Source: a virus
Length of the DNA: 64,000 nucleotides
Strand: one strand, 5' to 3'
IMG/VR virus record: IMGVR_UViG_3300009376_001085
Location: 1-64,000 of that record
Of the stretch, positions 1 through 8,531 are shown piece by piece (the stretch's first letter is position 1; every line of letters begins with the position of its first letter). The notes beneath the pieces were generated by a model that saw only the letters and a program-made list of their open reading frames with translations, was not told the origin of the DNA and ran no database searches. A program made the position numbers and the translations under genes.

Positions 1-1
1 A

Positions 2-619
2 GGAGGCACAAGTGCTGGAAATGTTGCAACAGTTAATGCACCATTAGGCAAAGGTAAAATGATTAGGCGAGAGAAACCTGTTAGTGCTGACGCTAACAAA
101 GTAGGAATGTTTCCAAAAGCAGTTAAAGAAAAAGCAGTTGGGGTTAAAACAGGTGTTCAAGTTAAAACAAAAACAGATCATCCTGCACAAGCAAACCGCC
201 CTGAAGGTTATACAAAAGGAAAATTAGTAGGTGATTCAATGACAAATGAAAAGAATGACAAACTTAAAGAAGGCGTGTTAGATGCCGCCGACGAAGATGG
301 ATGGATGGCAAAAGAGCAATTATATAAAATTGCACAATATGCAATTAAACTTCATCAACAAATCGGCGATACAGATAACTTAGAACCTTGGATTCAAGCC
401 AAAATAACTAAGTCTGCAGATTACATGAGTTCTATTAAACATTATATGGAATACGAACAAGTTAATCCCCACCCAACAGACGAACCTAGTGAAGAAGAAG
501 CACTAGAACCGGCTATGGATATAATGGGCATGGAATCAGTTGATCCTAGAATTAAAAAAGGTATGAGTCGCATTTTTACTTCAGCAAATGAAGATTTAGC
601 AACTAGTTTAGTGAAGTAA
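2..619 (+). CDS. Phage structural-type protein, 5' end outside window
   Basis: The frame is open from the first bases of the window without a start or stop, so the methionine at 59 is probably internal and the gene is cut by the left edge. The visible part is lysine- and glycine-rich at first. It ends with a compact helical segment containing WMAKEQLYKIAQYA, EPWIQAKITKSADYM and SSIKHYMEYE. From memory, this helical signature recurs in proteins of T4-like marine phages, often near head or structural genes; I cannot name a function. The gene is followed after 11 nt by the large virion lysin, which fits a structural neighbourhood. That it is coding is near certain; its role is unknown. Confidence 0.7.
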   Translation, partial: GGTSAGNVATVNAPLGKGKMIRREKPVSADANKVGMFPKAVKEKAVGVKTGVQVKTKTDHPAQANRPEGYTKGKLVGDSMTNEKNDKLKEGVLDAADEDGWMAKEQLYKIAQYAIKLHQQIGDTDNLEPWIQAKITKSADYMSSIKHYMEYEQVNPHPTDEPSEEEALEPAMDIMGMESVDPRIKKGMSRIFTSANEDLATSLVK

Positions 620-630
620 CGGCATGCATT

Positions 631-3600
631 ATGACATACAGTCTTACCGAAAAGGAAGAAGTATTACTCGAACGAAAACTTGAAGAGCTATTTACTCTGA
701 CCGAATTAGATCCTAACGAATATATTAAAGAGCCTGCCATTAAAAAAGTAAAATACAAGGGCAAAGACGTAACTAGACAGCAAGCAGATTGGCTTAAACA
801 GGCTGATAAAACTAGTCATTGGACTGATATGTATAAGTGGGTCGAGCCTGAACCTGCTCATCCGGCCGGAAAGATTGATACACCAGAACCACCATCCCAT
901 GATCCTAATGATCCTAATGCATTAGTTACAAATCCTAATTATAAACAACCGCCAGTTCCGGCAGATTTAACTGCGGCCGCGGCACTTACACTTGGATATA
1001 GAAATCGATGGTCACCAGCAGGGAAATCCCCTTCACAAAAACTAAAAATTACAGGTGCTCAGAAAAAACCTCCTAGCAAAATAAGGAAAACATTATCTAG
1101 AATTAATCCACACAACTGGGCCAATAAAAATCAGGAACTAAAGCCGCCTTCAAAGCAAAAGCAGGAACTAAAGCCGCCTTCAAAGCAAAAGCAGGAACTA
1201 AAGCCGCCTCCAAGGCAAAAGCCAATAGTAGTATCACCTGAAGATATCGACAAAGAGAAACAAATAATAGCAAAACATGAAAAAGAACAAGAGAGAAAAA
1301 GAAAAAATACGATACTACAAAAAGACGAGAAAAAATTAAATCAAAAAATACGTAAATTTGACTCAGACTATCTACGAAGGGTAAGAAAACAAGTTACAGA
1401 TGCAAGAAGACAGGCAAAAGCCGCAAATCTAAACGCAACTAAATTAAAAACTCCTGCGGCAAAAAAAGCCGCAGAGACGGCACAAAAAAATTTACAAAAT
1501 GCACTCAGAAAATTAGATACTGCTGAGCTAAAAGCAGAAAAAGCTCGTATAGACAAAGAAACTGAAAATAGAAAGATTAGAGAAAAAAATCAAGAAGAAT
1601 TAAGGAAGAGAGCAGATGCAGAACGAAGACAAACAAAATTAAAACTAAAAGCATTTCGACAAGCAGAATATGCTTCTCGTAAAGCCCTAATAGATTACGA
1701 AGAAGCATTAAAAAATAAAAACTTATCACCTGAAAAAATACAAGAGTTAAAAAAGAAATGGGCACACGAAGATAACAAACGATTGGCAACCCAAGAAGCA
1801 TTAAAACAAAATAGAAGTAAAATTACTGGAATTAAAGATCATCTTACACAATCAAAAAAACAATCTAAACATATACAATCATTAGAAGAATATATTAAAA
1901 AACAAGAACTAGCATCAAAGAAAACTCCTGAAGACGTAAAAAATATTAAAGAAACTAGAAAAAAAGTAGCCTCAGCAAAAACGGCACAAGCACAAATAGA
2001 AGATGCGGCCAGGAAAGGTGTTAAACAAATTAATTATAAACTTAAAAAAGGTGAGACTATTTCTCAATTAGGTAAACGATATGGTGTTAATTATCGAGAG
2101 ATAATGAAATTCAATGGTATTACAGACGAGTCGGCAAAAAGATTACCAGTAGGTGCAGATATAAAAATACCTGTTAAAGGTGATATATCTCCAACGAATA
2201 TAAAACCTATACCGCCTAAAACAAGATTTCAAACATCAAAAAATTTAGGACCTTCTGCAAGTAATCCTGAAAGACATTTAATAAGAGGAAAAAATGGACA
2301 ATATTATTTGCAAAATCCTGCAAACAAAATGGATAATAAACCCCTTACCCATACTCAGGCAAAAATAGAACTTAGTAAAATGGGGGCTCAAGCAGAGACA
2401 GGTGTAAAAGCACAAAACAGAAAGGCAGCCAGAAAGAGCAAGAAGGTCCGCCCTCCGGGTCGCATGGGACTTAGAGGAGGTGCCGGATTACTTGGATTTC
2501 ATATGTTACTATCGGGAACATCTGCATTAGCGTATGACAATTTTGTTAAAAAATATGACGAAGATAGAAATAAGTTACCAGAAAATAGTCCATTGCGAAA
2601 ATTGTCTCCTAATCAGTTTTATAACGGACAACAATTTTTTCCAGGAAAAAATCCATTTACAGATAGACCACAGGGTAAAGACAAAAACTTTTACGAATAT
2701 GGTGTTGGTACTAGTTCAGGTTCGATGACTAACCAGGTTAACTCACGATCAAAAATGTTTAACGATAAATTTTCTTCAATGACTGAACGAGATTTAAACT
2801 CAGAACTTTTTCTACCATTAGACCAACGTGACGAACAATTTGAAATAGTAGTGCAAAAACCTGATGGTTCATATATTAATGTAACTGAACATGAAAAAAG
2901 AGCAAAGAAAAAAGGCGAAATATTAGATCCTAATACATTCATTAACGACGGAGATGTTGTACTTTATACTCAATCTATATCAAACGAAGTTGCTAAACAA
3001 ACATGGACAAATATGGCTAAAAAAGGAACGCAAGGAACAGCAACTTGGTTAGATATAAAATATAACATGCGAACTTCAAGAATGAAAGTTTTTTACATGA
3101 CAAGGGGAAATAAAGATCATTTAGATACAAAATATCATGCAGGTGGTACACATGAACACTCATTAAATCCAAATTGGGATCCTAGCGATTATGTAGGTAA
3201 AAGAGCAGACGAATTAGGCAATGAAAGAAAATTAGGTGTAGGAATATTTTCTAAAAAAGGATTTCAGGGAAACATAAACATGCAAGGAACCTGGAGAAGG
3301 CATAACGAACTTATGAAAGAATTTAGAGCCGCAGAACTAGAAGCAGTTCGAAAAGGCCAGCAGTTTGATCCTTCGTCTATCTATAAGAAATTTGGAATGA
3401 CAGAAGATGAATTATTTGCATTGTTACCTGCAGAATCAATGACAGGATTAGACTTAGAAGGAGACGAAAGTTCTAGTTCTGTTGCTGATTATATAGATGA
3501 TACTATATCAGATTTTGGAGAATGGACAGGATTATATGATTATCAATCTACTTCAGAAAGAAAAATAGATAAAGTAGTTAAATCGGGTTTAGAAGGAGAC

Positions 3601-4209
3601 GAACCATCAGCAATAGCAGGGCAAGGAATAGCCAGCTCTGGATGGCCAGCAGATACTCAAACCTATAATACATTAATAACAAAATTAAGCACAGAATACG
3701 AAATAGATCCCAAATTATTAAAAGCATTATCACAAAAAGAAAGTGGTACAAGTGTAGTTAAAGGTGAACTAAAGCAAGGAATATTTAAAGGAGATACTGA
3801 TAGAGGAACACGAGGTGCTTGGGGGTTATTTCATGTTAGAAAAGGTGAGATAAGACAAGATGACCAAGGAAACCCTTACCTTTATGATCCGGCAGTCGTA
3901 GATGAATATAATCTTCGACATGGTACAACGTATCAATGGTCGGATGTTGCGGGTGATGCTCTTTTAGCCGCACATATTGGTGCAGATACATTTGCAGTAT
4001 ATTATAAAGAAGCATTAGAAACAAATTCAGATCCAATGAAAGCGGCAGAAGAAGCCTATGCAAAATATAATGGTGGTCCTAATTGGAGAAATAAATCTGA
4101 TGCAAAAGCAAATGCAAAAATATTTGTTGACATTTTTAAAAAACTTCATGAAAATAAAACATATACCAAAAAAAGTGCAATACTTGAAGGTATAGCAAAA
4201 GCCGCATAA
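631..4209 (+). CDS. Virion-associated LysM and lytic transglycosylase protein
   Basis: A 1192-residue protein. Residues 168-197 are three copies of a ten-residue repeat. Residues about 205-465 are a highly charged, Lys/Glu/Ala/Gln-rich probable coiled coil. A LysM peptidoglycan-binding domain covers about 467-515 (LKKGETISQLGKRYG). Residues 610-640 form a Gly-rich hydrophobic patch. About 1012-1170 resembles an SLT-type lytic transglycosylase, with Glu1037 in ALSQKESGT as likely catalytic residue, then GAWGLFHV and AYAKYNGGPNW. Established for the family: SLT domains cleave the MurNAc-GlcNAc bond. Inference: a tail-associated or ejected protein that opens the cell wall during entry; T4-like phages carry such proteins in the tail. 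No clear Shine-Dalgarno precedes the ATG. A different long ORF arrangement is not seen, so the start is accepted. Confidence 0.8.
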   Translation: MTYSLTEKEEVLLERKLEELFTLTELDPNEYIKEPAIKKVKYKGKDVTRQQADWLKQADKTSHWTDMYKWVEPEPAHPAGKIDTPEPPSHDPNDPNALVTNPNYKQPPVPADLTAAAALTLGYRNRWSPAGKSPSQKLKITGAQKKPPSKIRKTLSRINPHNWANKNQELKPPSKQKQELKPPSKQKQELKPPPRQKPIVVSPEDIDKEKQIIAKHEKEQERKRKNTILQKDEKKLNQKIRKFDSDYLRRVRKQVTDARRQAKAANLNATKLKTPAAKKAAETAQKNLQNALRKLDTAELKAEKARIDKETENRKIREKNQEELRKRADAERRQTKLKLKAFRQAEYASRKALIDYEEALKNKNLSPEKIQELKKKWAHEDNKRLATQEALKQNRSKITGIKDHLTQSKKQSKHIQSLEEYIKKQELASKKTPEDVKNIKETRKKVASAKTAQAQIEDAARKGVKQINYKLKKGETISQLGKRYGVNYREIMKFNGITDESAKRLPVGADIKIPVKGDISPTNIKPIPPKTRFQTSKNLGPSASNPERHLIRGKNGQYYLQNPANKMDNKPLTHTQAKIELSKMGAQAETGVKAQNRKAARKSKKVRPPGRMGLRGGAGLLGFHMLLSGTSALAYDNFVKKYDEDRNKLPENSPLRKLSPNQFYNGQQFFPGKNPFTDRPQGKDKNFYEYGVGTSSGSMTNQVNSRSKMFNDKFSSMTERDLNSELFLPLDQRDEQFEIVVQKPDGSYINVTEHEKRAKKKGEILDPNTFINDGDVVLYTQSISNEVAKQTWTNMAKKGTQGTATWLDIKYNMRTSRMKVFYMTRGNKDHLDTKYHAGGTHEHSLNPNWDPSDYVGKRADELGNERKLGVGIFSKKGFQGNINMQGTWRRHNELMKEFRAAELEAVRKGQQFDPSSIYKKFGMTEDELFALLPAESMTGLDLEGDESSSSVADYIDDTISDFGEWTGLYDYQSTSERKIDKVVKSGLEGDEPSAIAGQGIASSGWPADTQTYNTLITKLSTEYEIDPKLLKALSQKESGTSVVKGELKQGIFKGDTDRGTRGAWGLFHVRKGEIRQDDQGNPYLYDPAVVDEYNLRHGTTYQWSDVAGDALLAAHIGADTFAVYYKEALETNSDPMKAAEEAYAKYNGGPNWRNKSDAKANAKIFVDIFKKLHENKTYTKKSAILEGIAKAA
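1132..1221 (+). repeat. 30-bp tandem repeat, three copies, in frame
   Basis: Three head-to-tail 30-bp units at 1132-1161, 1162-1191 and 1192-1221. The first two are identical by eye and the third differs at a few positions. Each encodes QELKPPSKQK (third copy QELKPPPRQK), so the repeat adds a Pro/Lys-rich linker before the coiled-coil part of the lysin. Unit length is a multiple of three, so copy-number change keeps the frame. Confidence 0.9.
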
Positions 4210-4215
4210 TAAATA
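4208..4215 (+). promoter_or_regulatory. Putative T4-type late promoter box (AATAAATA)
   Basis: AATAAATA overlaps the stop of the lysin gene and sits about 31 nt before the M15 peptidase ATG. An AGGAG ribosome site lies in between. The T4 late promoter is TATAAATA about 10 nt before the transcript start. A start near 4221 would give a short normal leader. Match quality is modest in an AT-rich genome. Confidence 0.4.
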
Positions 4216-4246
4216 ACTACATATATAAACTCGTAGGAGAAAATAG

Positions 4247-4717
4247 ATGAAGTTAACAAAAAATTTTAGTTTAGGAGAACTAACAAAAAGTTCTACAGCA
4301 ACTAGACTAGGAATAGATAACACACCCAATTCAGAACACTTAGTCAATATGGTAAATGTATGTTGCCATATACTTCAACCTGTGCGAGAGCATTTTGGTA
4401 GAGTAGTAACAGTAAATAGTGGATACAGAAGTCCTAAACTTAATGCCGCGGTTAGAGGATCAGCAAAAAGTCAACATTGTAATGGTCAAGCCGCCGACTT
4501 TGAAATTATAAATTATCCTAATTATGATTTGGCAAAATGGATTAAAGATAATTTAGTATTTGACCAATTAATTTTAGAATTTTATAATCCTGCAGAAGGC
4601 CCTAACAGTGGCTGGGTTCATTGTTCTTATAATTTAGATGGAAGTAATCGTAAAAAAGCAATGACTGCATTACGAATTAAAGGTAAAACTAGTTATAAAT
4701 CAGGATTAATTAAATGA
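4247..4717 (+). CDS. M15-family zinc peptidase, candidate endolysin
   Basis: A 156-residue single-domain protein matching the peptidase M15 (D-Ala-D-Ala carboxypeptidase-like) layout: an N-terminal FSLGELTKSSTA start, VNSGYRSPKLN at 56-66, SQHCNGQAADFE with zinc-ligand candidates His77 and Asp84, and GWVHCSY with His125 as third ligand. Enzymes of this family cleave peptide bonds in peptidoglycan stems or crosslinks. There is no signal peptide, so release would need a holin or another route. It could be the lysis endolysin, or a cell-wall peptidase working with the preceding transglycosylase. AGGAG before the ATG supports the start. It overlaps the next gene by 4 nt. Confidence 0.82.
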   Translation: MKLTKNFSLGELTKSSTATRLGIDNTPNSEHLVNMVNVCCHILQPVREHFGRVVTVNSGYRSPKLNAAVRGSAKSQHCNGQAADFEIINYPNYDLAKWIKDNLVFDQLILEFYNPAEGPNSGWVHCSYNLDGSNRKKAMTALRIKGKTSYKSGLIK

Positions 4718-5058
4718 AAACTAATAGTTCAAGAGATATAGAAAGTAGATTAAAAGAAGTATTTACGCCATCTTATTTGTTAGTAGAACAGTCAGCATTA
4801 GTGGCTAAAAAATATAAAATTTTAATAGTTTCTAAATGGTTTAAGAATAAATCTAACACCAGTATTACACCGGCTGATAATCACAGAATGGTTTATCAAT
4901 CATTAAAAGATAAAATTAAAGTTCAACAGCCTTTAATAGAAGAATTAGATATAGCAACATTCAAACCTACAGAATATTCTGAAGGTAACACCGTCCAGCT
5001 AACAACGTATAAATATAATGACATGTTGCCACACTTTAGCAAGCAACTCATAATATAA
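4714..5058 (+). CDS. BolA-like protein
   Basis: A 114-residue protein resembling the BolA/IbaG fold: N-terminal helix IESRLKEVF, a strand ending LIVSKWFKN, the conserved-looking helix DNHRMVYQSLKDKI, then IEELDIATFKPTEY, which parallels the typical ending of BolA proteins. BolA proteins bind glutaredoxins and Fe-S clusters and can affect transcription and the cell envelope in bacteria. The phage copy is unusual; its role (iron-sulfur trafficking or host control) is inference. It overlaps the M15 peptidase stop by 4 nt, so the two are probably co-translated. It may be only fold-related. Confidence 0.55.
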   Translation: MKTNSSRDIESRLKEVFTPSYLLVEQSALVAKKYKILIVSKWFKNKSNTSITPADNHRMVYQSLKDKIKVQQPLIEELDIATFKPTEYSEGNTVQLTTYKYNDMLPHFSKQLII

Positions 5059-5099
5059 CAACAATAAGCCTATCAAGGGAATATTAACATAAGGATAAC

Positions 5100-5579
5100 A
5101 TGAAAGCACTATTACGATGGTGGCTTATATTTTGTCTAACCTATCTTACCGGTGGTGTTGCAGTATATTTTAATTTGCACATAGACTTATATAATGCCGA
5201 CCAAACTAAAATAAGTTTTTTAATATTAATAGTATTTGTTTTAACATCCATATGGATAGGATGGAGAACAAAAAAATCTGAAAATCAAATGCAAGATGTT
5301 AGCATTGGCTGGTTTACTGCTGAAGCCTGTCTTGCGTTGGGGATGATAGGAACTGTTACCGGATTTTTGTTAATGTTAAGTGGCGCATTTGCAGAAATTG
5401 ATTTAGCAAACACAAGCACTATACAGAGTTCGCTTACAAAAATGGCATTAGGCATGAGTACTGCCTTATATACAACATTGATAGGGTTGATCTGTTCGTT
5501 AGCATTAAAAATACAATTGGTTAATGTAGACAACGAGAACAGAAAAAAGAATAAATTCTACTTTCGCCATGAACAGTAA
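5100..5579 (+). CDS. MotA/TolQ/ExbB-like proton-channel subunit
   Basis: A 159-residue membrane protein with about four hydrophobic segments (residues 8-25, 38-55, 75-100 and 112-140). The last two carry the MotA/TolQ/ExbB signature look: LALGMIGTVTGFLLML and then KMALGMSTALYTTLIGLICSL. In known systems this subunit surrounds a MotB/TolR/ExbD partner and turns proton flow into motion or force. The next gene overlaps by 11 nt and encodes a MotB-like N-terminus, which supports the call. The protein is shorter than TolQ and has no large cytoplasmic domain. AAGGA precedes the ATG. Function in phage infection is unknown. Confidence 0.7.
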   Translation: MKALLRWWLIFCLTYLTGGVAVYFNLHIDLYNADQTKISFLILIVFVLTSIWIGWRTKKSENQMQDVSIGWFTAEACLALGMIGTVTGFLLMLSGAFAEIDLANTSTIQSSLTKMALGMSTALYTTLIGLICSLALKIQLVNVDNENRKKNKFYFRHEQ

Positions 5580-6465
5580 TTCTAAATATAAAAGTACACT
5601 AGCATTTACCGATCTACTTTTTAATGTATTAATCGGTTTTGTTTTTATGTTCATAGTCGCTTTTATTTTAATTAATCCTGTTGAAAAAGATGCAGAAATA
5701 GAAGCAAAAGCAGAATTTATGATCATAATGGAATGGGATGATCAGTCTGCATATGATGTAGATTTATGGATGGCAGATCCTGTTGGCAATATAGTTGGTT
5801 TTCCTAATTTGCAAGCCGGTTTATTACATTTAGATAAAGACGATTTAGGCCAATCAAACGATAAAGTAGTATTAGCAGACGGAACTACAAAGACAATCTA
5901 TTTAAATCGAGAAGTAATGACAATTAGAGGTATAGTGCCAGGAGAATATATAGTTAATAATCATTTATATTCTATGAAAGGCAGCCAGCAAGAAGGTCCG
6001 ATCGAAGTAACAACAAGGGTAATAAAACTTAATCCATATGGAGAAGTACATACTGGTATAGTTACATTAGAAAATACAAGACAAGAAGAAACAATAATAA
6101 GATTTACAGTTACACCCGAAGGTTATGTAAAAAATAAAAATAAACGAAAAAGAAGATTTGCAGGTCGAGACCGAAGTAATCTTTCCCCTATTGAAGGCTC
6201 AGGACATTCAACAAGCATAAGTGCAGAAGCCGCCGGCGAAGGAACCCAAATACAAGGTGTTGCAGAACCAGATGATCGCCCATCTCCGCCATCATATATG
6301 ATAGAAGATAATATACCTGCAGATGATGATGAGGTTCATAGTAGTGGTACCGAAGAAAGCTATTATTCAACACCAGGAGGAGGAATTAATTCTGCTCCAA
6401 CACAAGAAAGTGATGCAGAATTAAATAGATACGATAATATAGGCGCAGATTCGAGGGGATTCTAA
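5569..6465 (+). CDS. MotB/ZorB-like membrane protein with beta-sandwich-like ectodomain
   Basis: A 298-residue protein with one N-terminal membrane helix (about residues 16-36) preceded by FTDLLFNVLIGFVF. The Asp15 placement is typical for the proton-carrying Asp of MotB/TolR/ExbD partners. Residues about 46-185 (WDDQSAYDVDLWMADPVGN) resemble a DUF2135/YfaP-like beta domain that begins with a DVDL motif. The C-terminal about 100 residues are a Ser/Glu/Pro-rich low-complexity tail. No OmpA peptidoglycan-binding domain is visible, unlike MotB or ZorB. It overlaps its partner gene upstream and abuts the next membrane gene at a single shared base. Inference: it forms a channel complex with the upstream protein. 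Confidence 0.62.
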   Translation: MNSNSKYKSTLAFTDLLFNVLIGFVFMFIVAFILINPVEKDAEIEAKAEFMIIMEWDDQSAYDVDLWMADPVGNIVGFPNLQAGLLHLDKDDLGQSNDKVVLADGTTKTIYLNREVMTIRGIVPGEYIVNNHLYSMKGSQQEGPIEVTTRVIKLNPYGEVHTGIVTLENTRQEETIIRFTVTPEGYVKNKNKRKRRFAGRDRSNLSPIEGSGHSTSISAEAAGEGTQIQGVAEPDDRPSPPSYMIEDNIPADDDEVHSSGTEESYYSTPGGGINSAPTQESDAELNRYDNIGADSRGF

Positions 6466-6929
6466 TGTTAGCATTTAGTTTTTTAATAATAGCATGGTTA
6501 GTTTTACTTGCAATATTTTTATGGGATTTAATACAACATGGTGCAGATAAAGTATGGATGTTTGTTATAATTCCTGCTACTCTTGCTCTTACTGTTACGA
6601 CTTATTTTACAGTACAAAGCATGTTAGGATACCCAACAGATAAAATAAAAGAAGGTAAATTTATTGTTATATCATCTGCTGTTAAAGAACCAGATTGGAT
6701 ATTTTATTGGGTCGGATATCCAGGTGAGGATGAACCTATAGCATATCGATTTCCGTATTCAGAACAAGATCACGAAAAACAAGAAGAAATACGAGGACGA
6801 CAAGAAGCAGGAGAAGTTGTCCAAGGCGAAATTGTTGATCAAACAAGTGATGATACTAGAAGTAAAAGTAGATTAGGACAAATTGAATTTTATACATTTG
6901 ATGTTTCAAGAGCAATACCTAAAGATTAA
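6465..6929 (+). CDS. Two-helix membrane protein of the MotA/MotB-like unit
   Basis: A 154-residue protein with two N-terminal membrane helices (about residues 2-22 and 32-52) and a soluble acidic C-terminal domain ending near FYTFDVSRAIPKD. No family is recognised. Its start shares a base with the stop of the MotB-like gene, so the three genes 5100-6929 probably make one complex. It could be an accessory or inhibitory subunit of the channel. Confidence 0.6.
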   Translation: MLAFSFLIIAWLVLLAIFLWDLIQHGADKVWMFVIIPATLALTVTTYFTVQSMLGYPTDKIKEGKFIVISSAVKEPDWIFYWVGYPGEDEPIAYRFPYSEQDHEKQEEIRGRQEAGEVVQGEIVDQTSDDTRSKSRLGQIEFYTFDVSRAIPKD

Positions 6930-6931
6930 AC

Positions 6932-7462
6932 ATGTTTCATAAAGATACCAAAGGCAATATCGTTGCTGAGGTAATAGATGACTACTTACCAAAAGGCATA
7001 GCAGACGAATTAGAAGAACATTTTTTAAGTAGAAACCCTCAATGGCGATTCCAAAGTAAAGTTGCCGTCGAACAAATGCATAATCGATCAACCGGCGATC
7101 CATCAGATTGTTTTTGGGCATTTGTTATTTGGCGACAACCAGAAGGAATTATTGCACCAGAATTTGAACATTTAGTTCCAATTATAGAAAAATTAAATTA
7201 TAAAGCATTAATACGAATTAAAGCAAATATGTATCCTTCTACAGAAAATTTATTAGAACATGCTCCTCACCAAGATTTTTCATTCAACAATAAATCGGCA
7301 GTATATTATATTAACACTAATGATGGCTATACACAAATAGGAGACATTAAAGTAGATTCTATAAAAAATCGATTTGTAGTTTTTGACGGAGCTATGGATC
7401 ATTATAGTACAAATTGTACAGATGAACAAGTTAGGGTAACCATAAATTTTAATTTTTTATAG
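6932..7462 (+). CDS. 2OG-Fe(II) oxygenase-like protein
   Basis: A 176-residue protein with the double-stranded beta-helix iron-site pattern HxD...H...R. His113 and Asp115 lie in HAPHQDFSF, His157 in GAMDHYS, and Arg168 is the likely 2-oxoglutarate anchor in VRVTINFNF. Enzymes of this fold hydroxylate proteins or small molecules using 2-oxoglutarate and oxygen. Similar short prolyl-hydroxylase-like genes are common in marine T4-like phages. The substrate is unknown. It follows the membrane unit after 2 nt and is the last gene before a strong promoter at 7464. Confidence 0.78.
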   Translation: MFHKDTKGNIVAEVIDDYLPKGIADELEEHFLSRNPQWRFQSKVAVEQMHNRSTGDPSDCFWAFVIWRQPEGIIAPEFEHLVPIIEKLNYKALIRIKANMYPSTENLLEHAPHQDFSFNNKSAVYYINTNDGYTQIGDIKVDSIKNRFVVFDGAMDHYSTNCTDEQVRVTINFNFL

Positions 7463-7463
7463 G

Positions 7464-7492
7464 TTGACTCATATTTTAGAGTATGCTATAAT
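7464..7492 (+). promoter_or_regulatory. Sigma70-type promoter
   Basis: TTGACT at 7464-7469 and TATAAT at 7487-7492 with a 17-nt spacer, close to perfect consensus. It lies in a 59-nt gap ahead of the DsbA-like gene at 7522, which has AAAGGAG as ribosome site. It probably starts the replication-gene unit that includes the DNA polymerase. Confidence 0.8.
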
Positions 7493-7521
7493 AATAAGAC
7501 ATTATTTATGAAAGGAGAAAA

Positions 7522-7782
7522 ATGCCAACAAAAACATATAGTATAAATGAAATTGCTAAACTTAAACAACTTGTAACCGAAGGTGTTCAAGTATCGCAAG
7601 AAATTCAAGATTTGCGAGAAGGGTTAGGCGATACAGTTAAAGCCGTTGCCCAAGAAATGGAAATTAAAGCGGCTACATTAAACAAAGCAATTAAAATAGC
7701 ACATAAGGCATCATTGCATCAATCAAAGGATGACTTTGAAGCAGTAGAAGATGTATTACAGGCAGTTGGACGAACTGCATGA
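7522..7782 (+). CDS. DsbA-like phage DNA-binding regulator (putative)
   Basis: An 86-residue helical protein. The order of features (IQDLREGLGDTVKAVAQEM, then LNKAIKIAHKAS and a C-terminal FEAVEDVLQAV helix) resembles the small DsbA dsDNA-binding protein of T4, which helps late transcription. This is not the disulfide isomerase DsbA. It is directly downstream of a sigma70 promoter and overlaps the next gene by 4 nt. Alternative: an unrelated small helical regulator. Confidence 0.5.
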   Translation: MPTKTYSINEIAKLKQLVTEGVQVSQEIQDLREGLGDTVKAVAQEMEIKAATLNKAIKIAHKASLHQSKDDFEAVEDVLQAVGRTA

Positions 7783-8531
7783 ACCCATTTATTGTTTTTG
7801 GGGATTCAATTACATTTGGCGACGAATTAGAAGATGTACCATACGAAGAAGCAAAAAATGATCCTAGCGAACATGCATGGCCTGCTATATTAGGTGCGGC
7901 AAATTTTGCATATCCAGGGTTATCTAATTTTGGTATTAGGCGCCTTTGTATTAATTTTAGTACCTATTGTCGACCTAATTTTGTTATAGTTGCATGGTCT
8001 TATAATGATAGGGCAGAATTTTTACAAGCAGAGAATATAACAGAGTATTCGCCTTATACCGAAAATACTAAAGAATGTGAAAAATTGTTTACTACTGTTG
8101 GACCAAATTGGTCACAAAAAGTTAAAAAAGAAGGTAAGCAATTTATTGATTTATATTACAAATATTTTTATTCCGATTATGCAGGAATATATAATACATT
8201 AAGTAATATATATTTTACCCAATTACATTTAGAATCTTTGAATATAAACTACAACATGACTTTGCCTTCATATAAATCGTTATGTGTAGATGATGAATAT
8301 ATTTTTAATTTATTTGTAGACAAACCTCCTATAGATGCTATAATAGGTAATATAAAACAATTATACGAATTAATAGATTGGCCAAAATTTATTTTTATGC
8401 AAAATGAAACTTCAGAATATGGTGGTATAATGGATCTTGCTAAAGATTTGAATGCCATAGCACCTCATAAACACCCTACACAAGAATGTCATAATAAATA
8501 CGCTGATGAGTTACGTAGACGCATTTTTTGA
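7779..8531 (+). CDS. SGNH/GDSL hydrolase-like protein
   Basis: A 250-residue protein beginning with IVFGDSITFGD, the block I signature of SGNH hydrolases with Ser10 as nucleophile candidate. The C-terminal HKHPTQECHNKYADEL is a plausible block V His region. SGNH enzymes deacylate lipids, sugars or peptides. Two further SGNH-like proteins occur in this window (43333 and 56036). The 3' end overlaps the polymerase gene by 26 nt. The substrate is unknown; a glycan or sugar O-acyl group is possible. Confidence 0.72.
   Translation: MNPFIVFGDSITFGDELEDVPYEEAKNDPSEHAWPAILGAANFAYPGLSNFGIRRLCINFSTYCRPNFVIVAWSYNDRAEFLQAENITEYSPYTENTKECEKLFTTVGPNWSQKVKKEGKQFIDLYYKYFYSDYAGIYNTLSNIYFTQLHLESLNINYNMTLPSYKSLCVDDEYIFNLFVDKPPIDAIIGNIKQLYELIDWPKFIFMQNETSEYGGIMDLAKDLNAIAPHKHPTQECHNKYADELRRRIF

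Noticed and set aside
4027-4347. Minus-strand ORF opposite the lysin end and M15 gene
   Set aside because: Antisense shadow of two well-supported genes; no ribosome site or recognisable domain.
5100-6929. Complete Zorya defence system
   Set aside because: ZorA/ZorB-like similarity is only in the membrane core; no ZorC/D/E-type genes and no peptidoglycan-binding domain are present.
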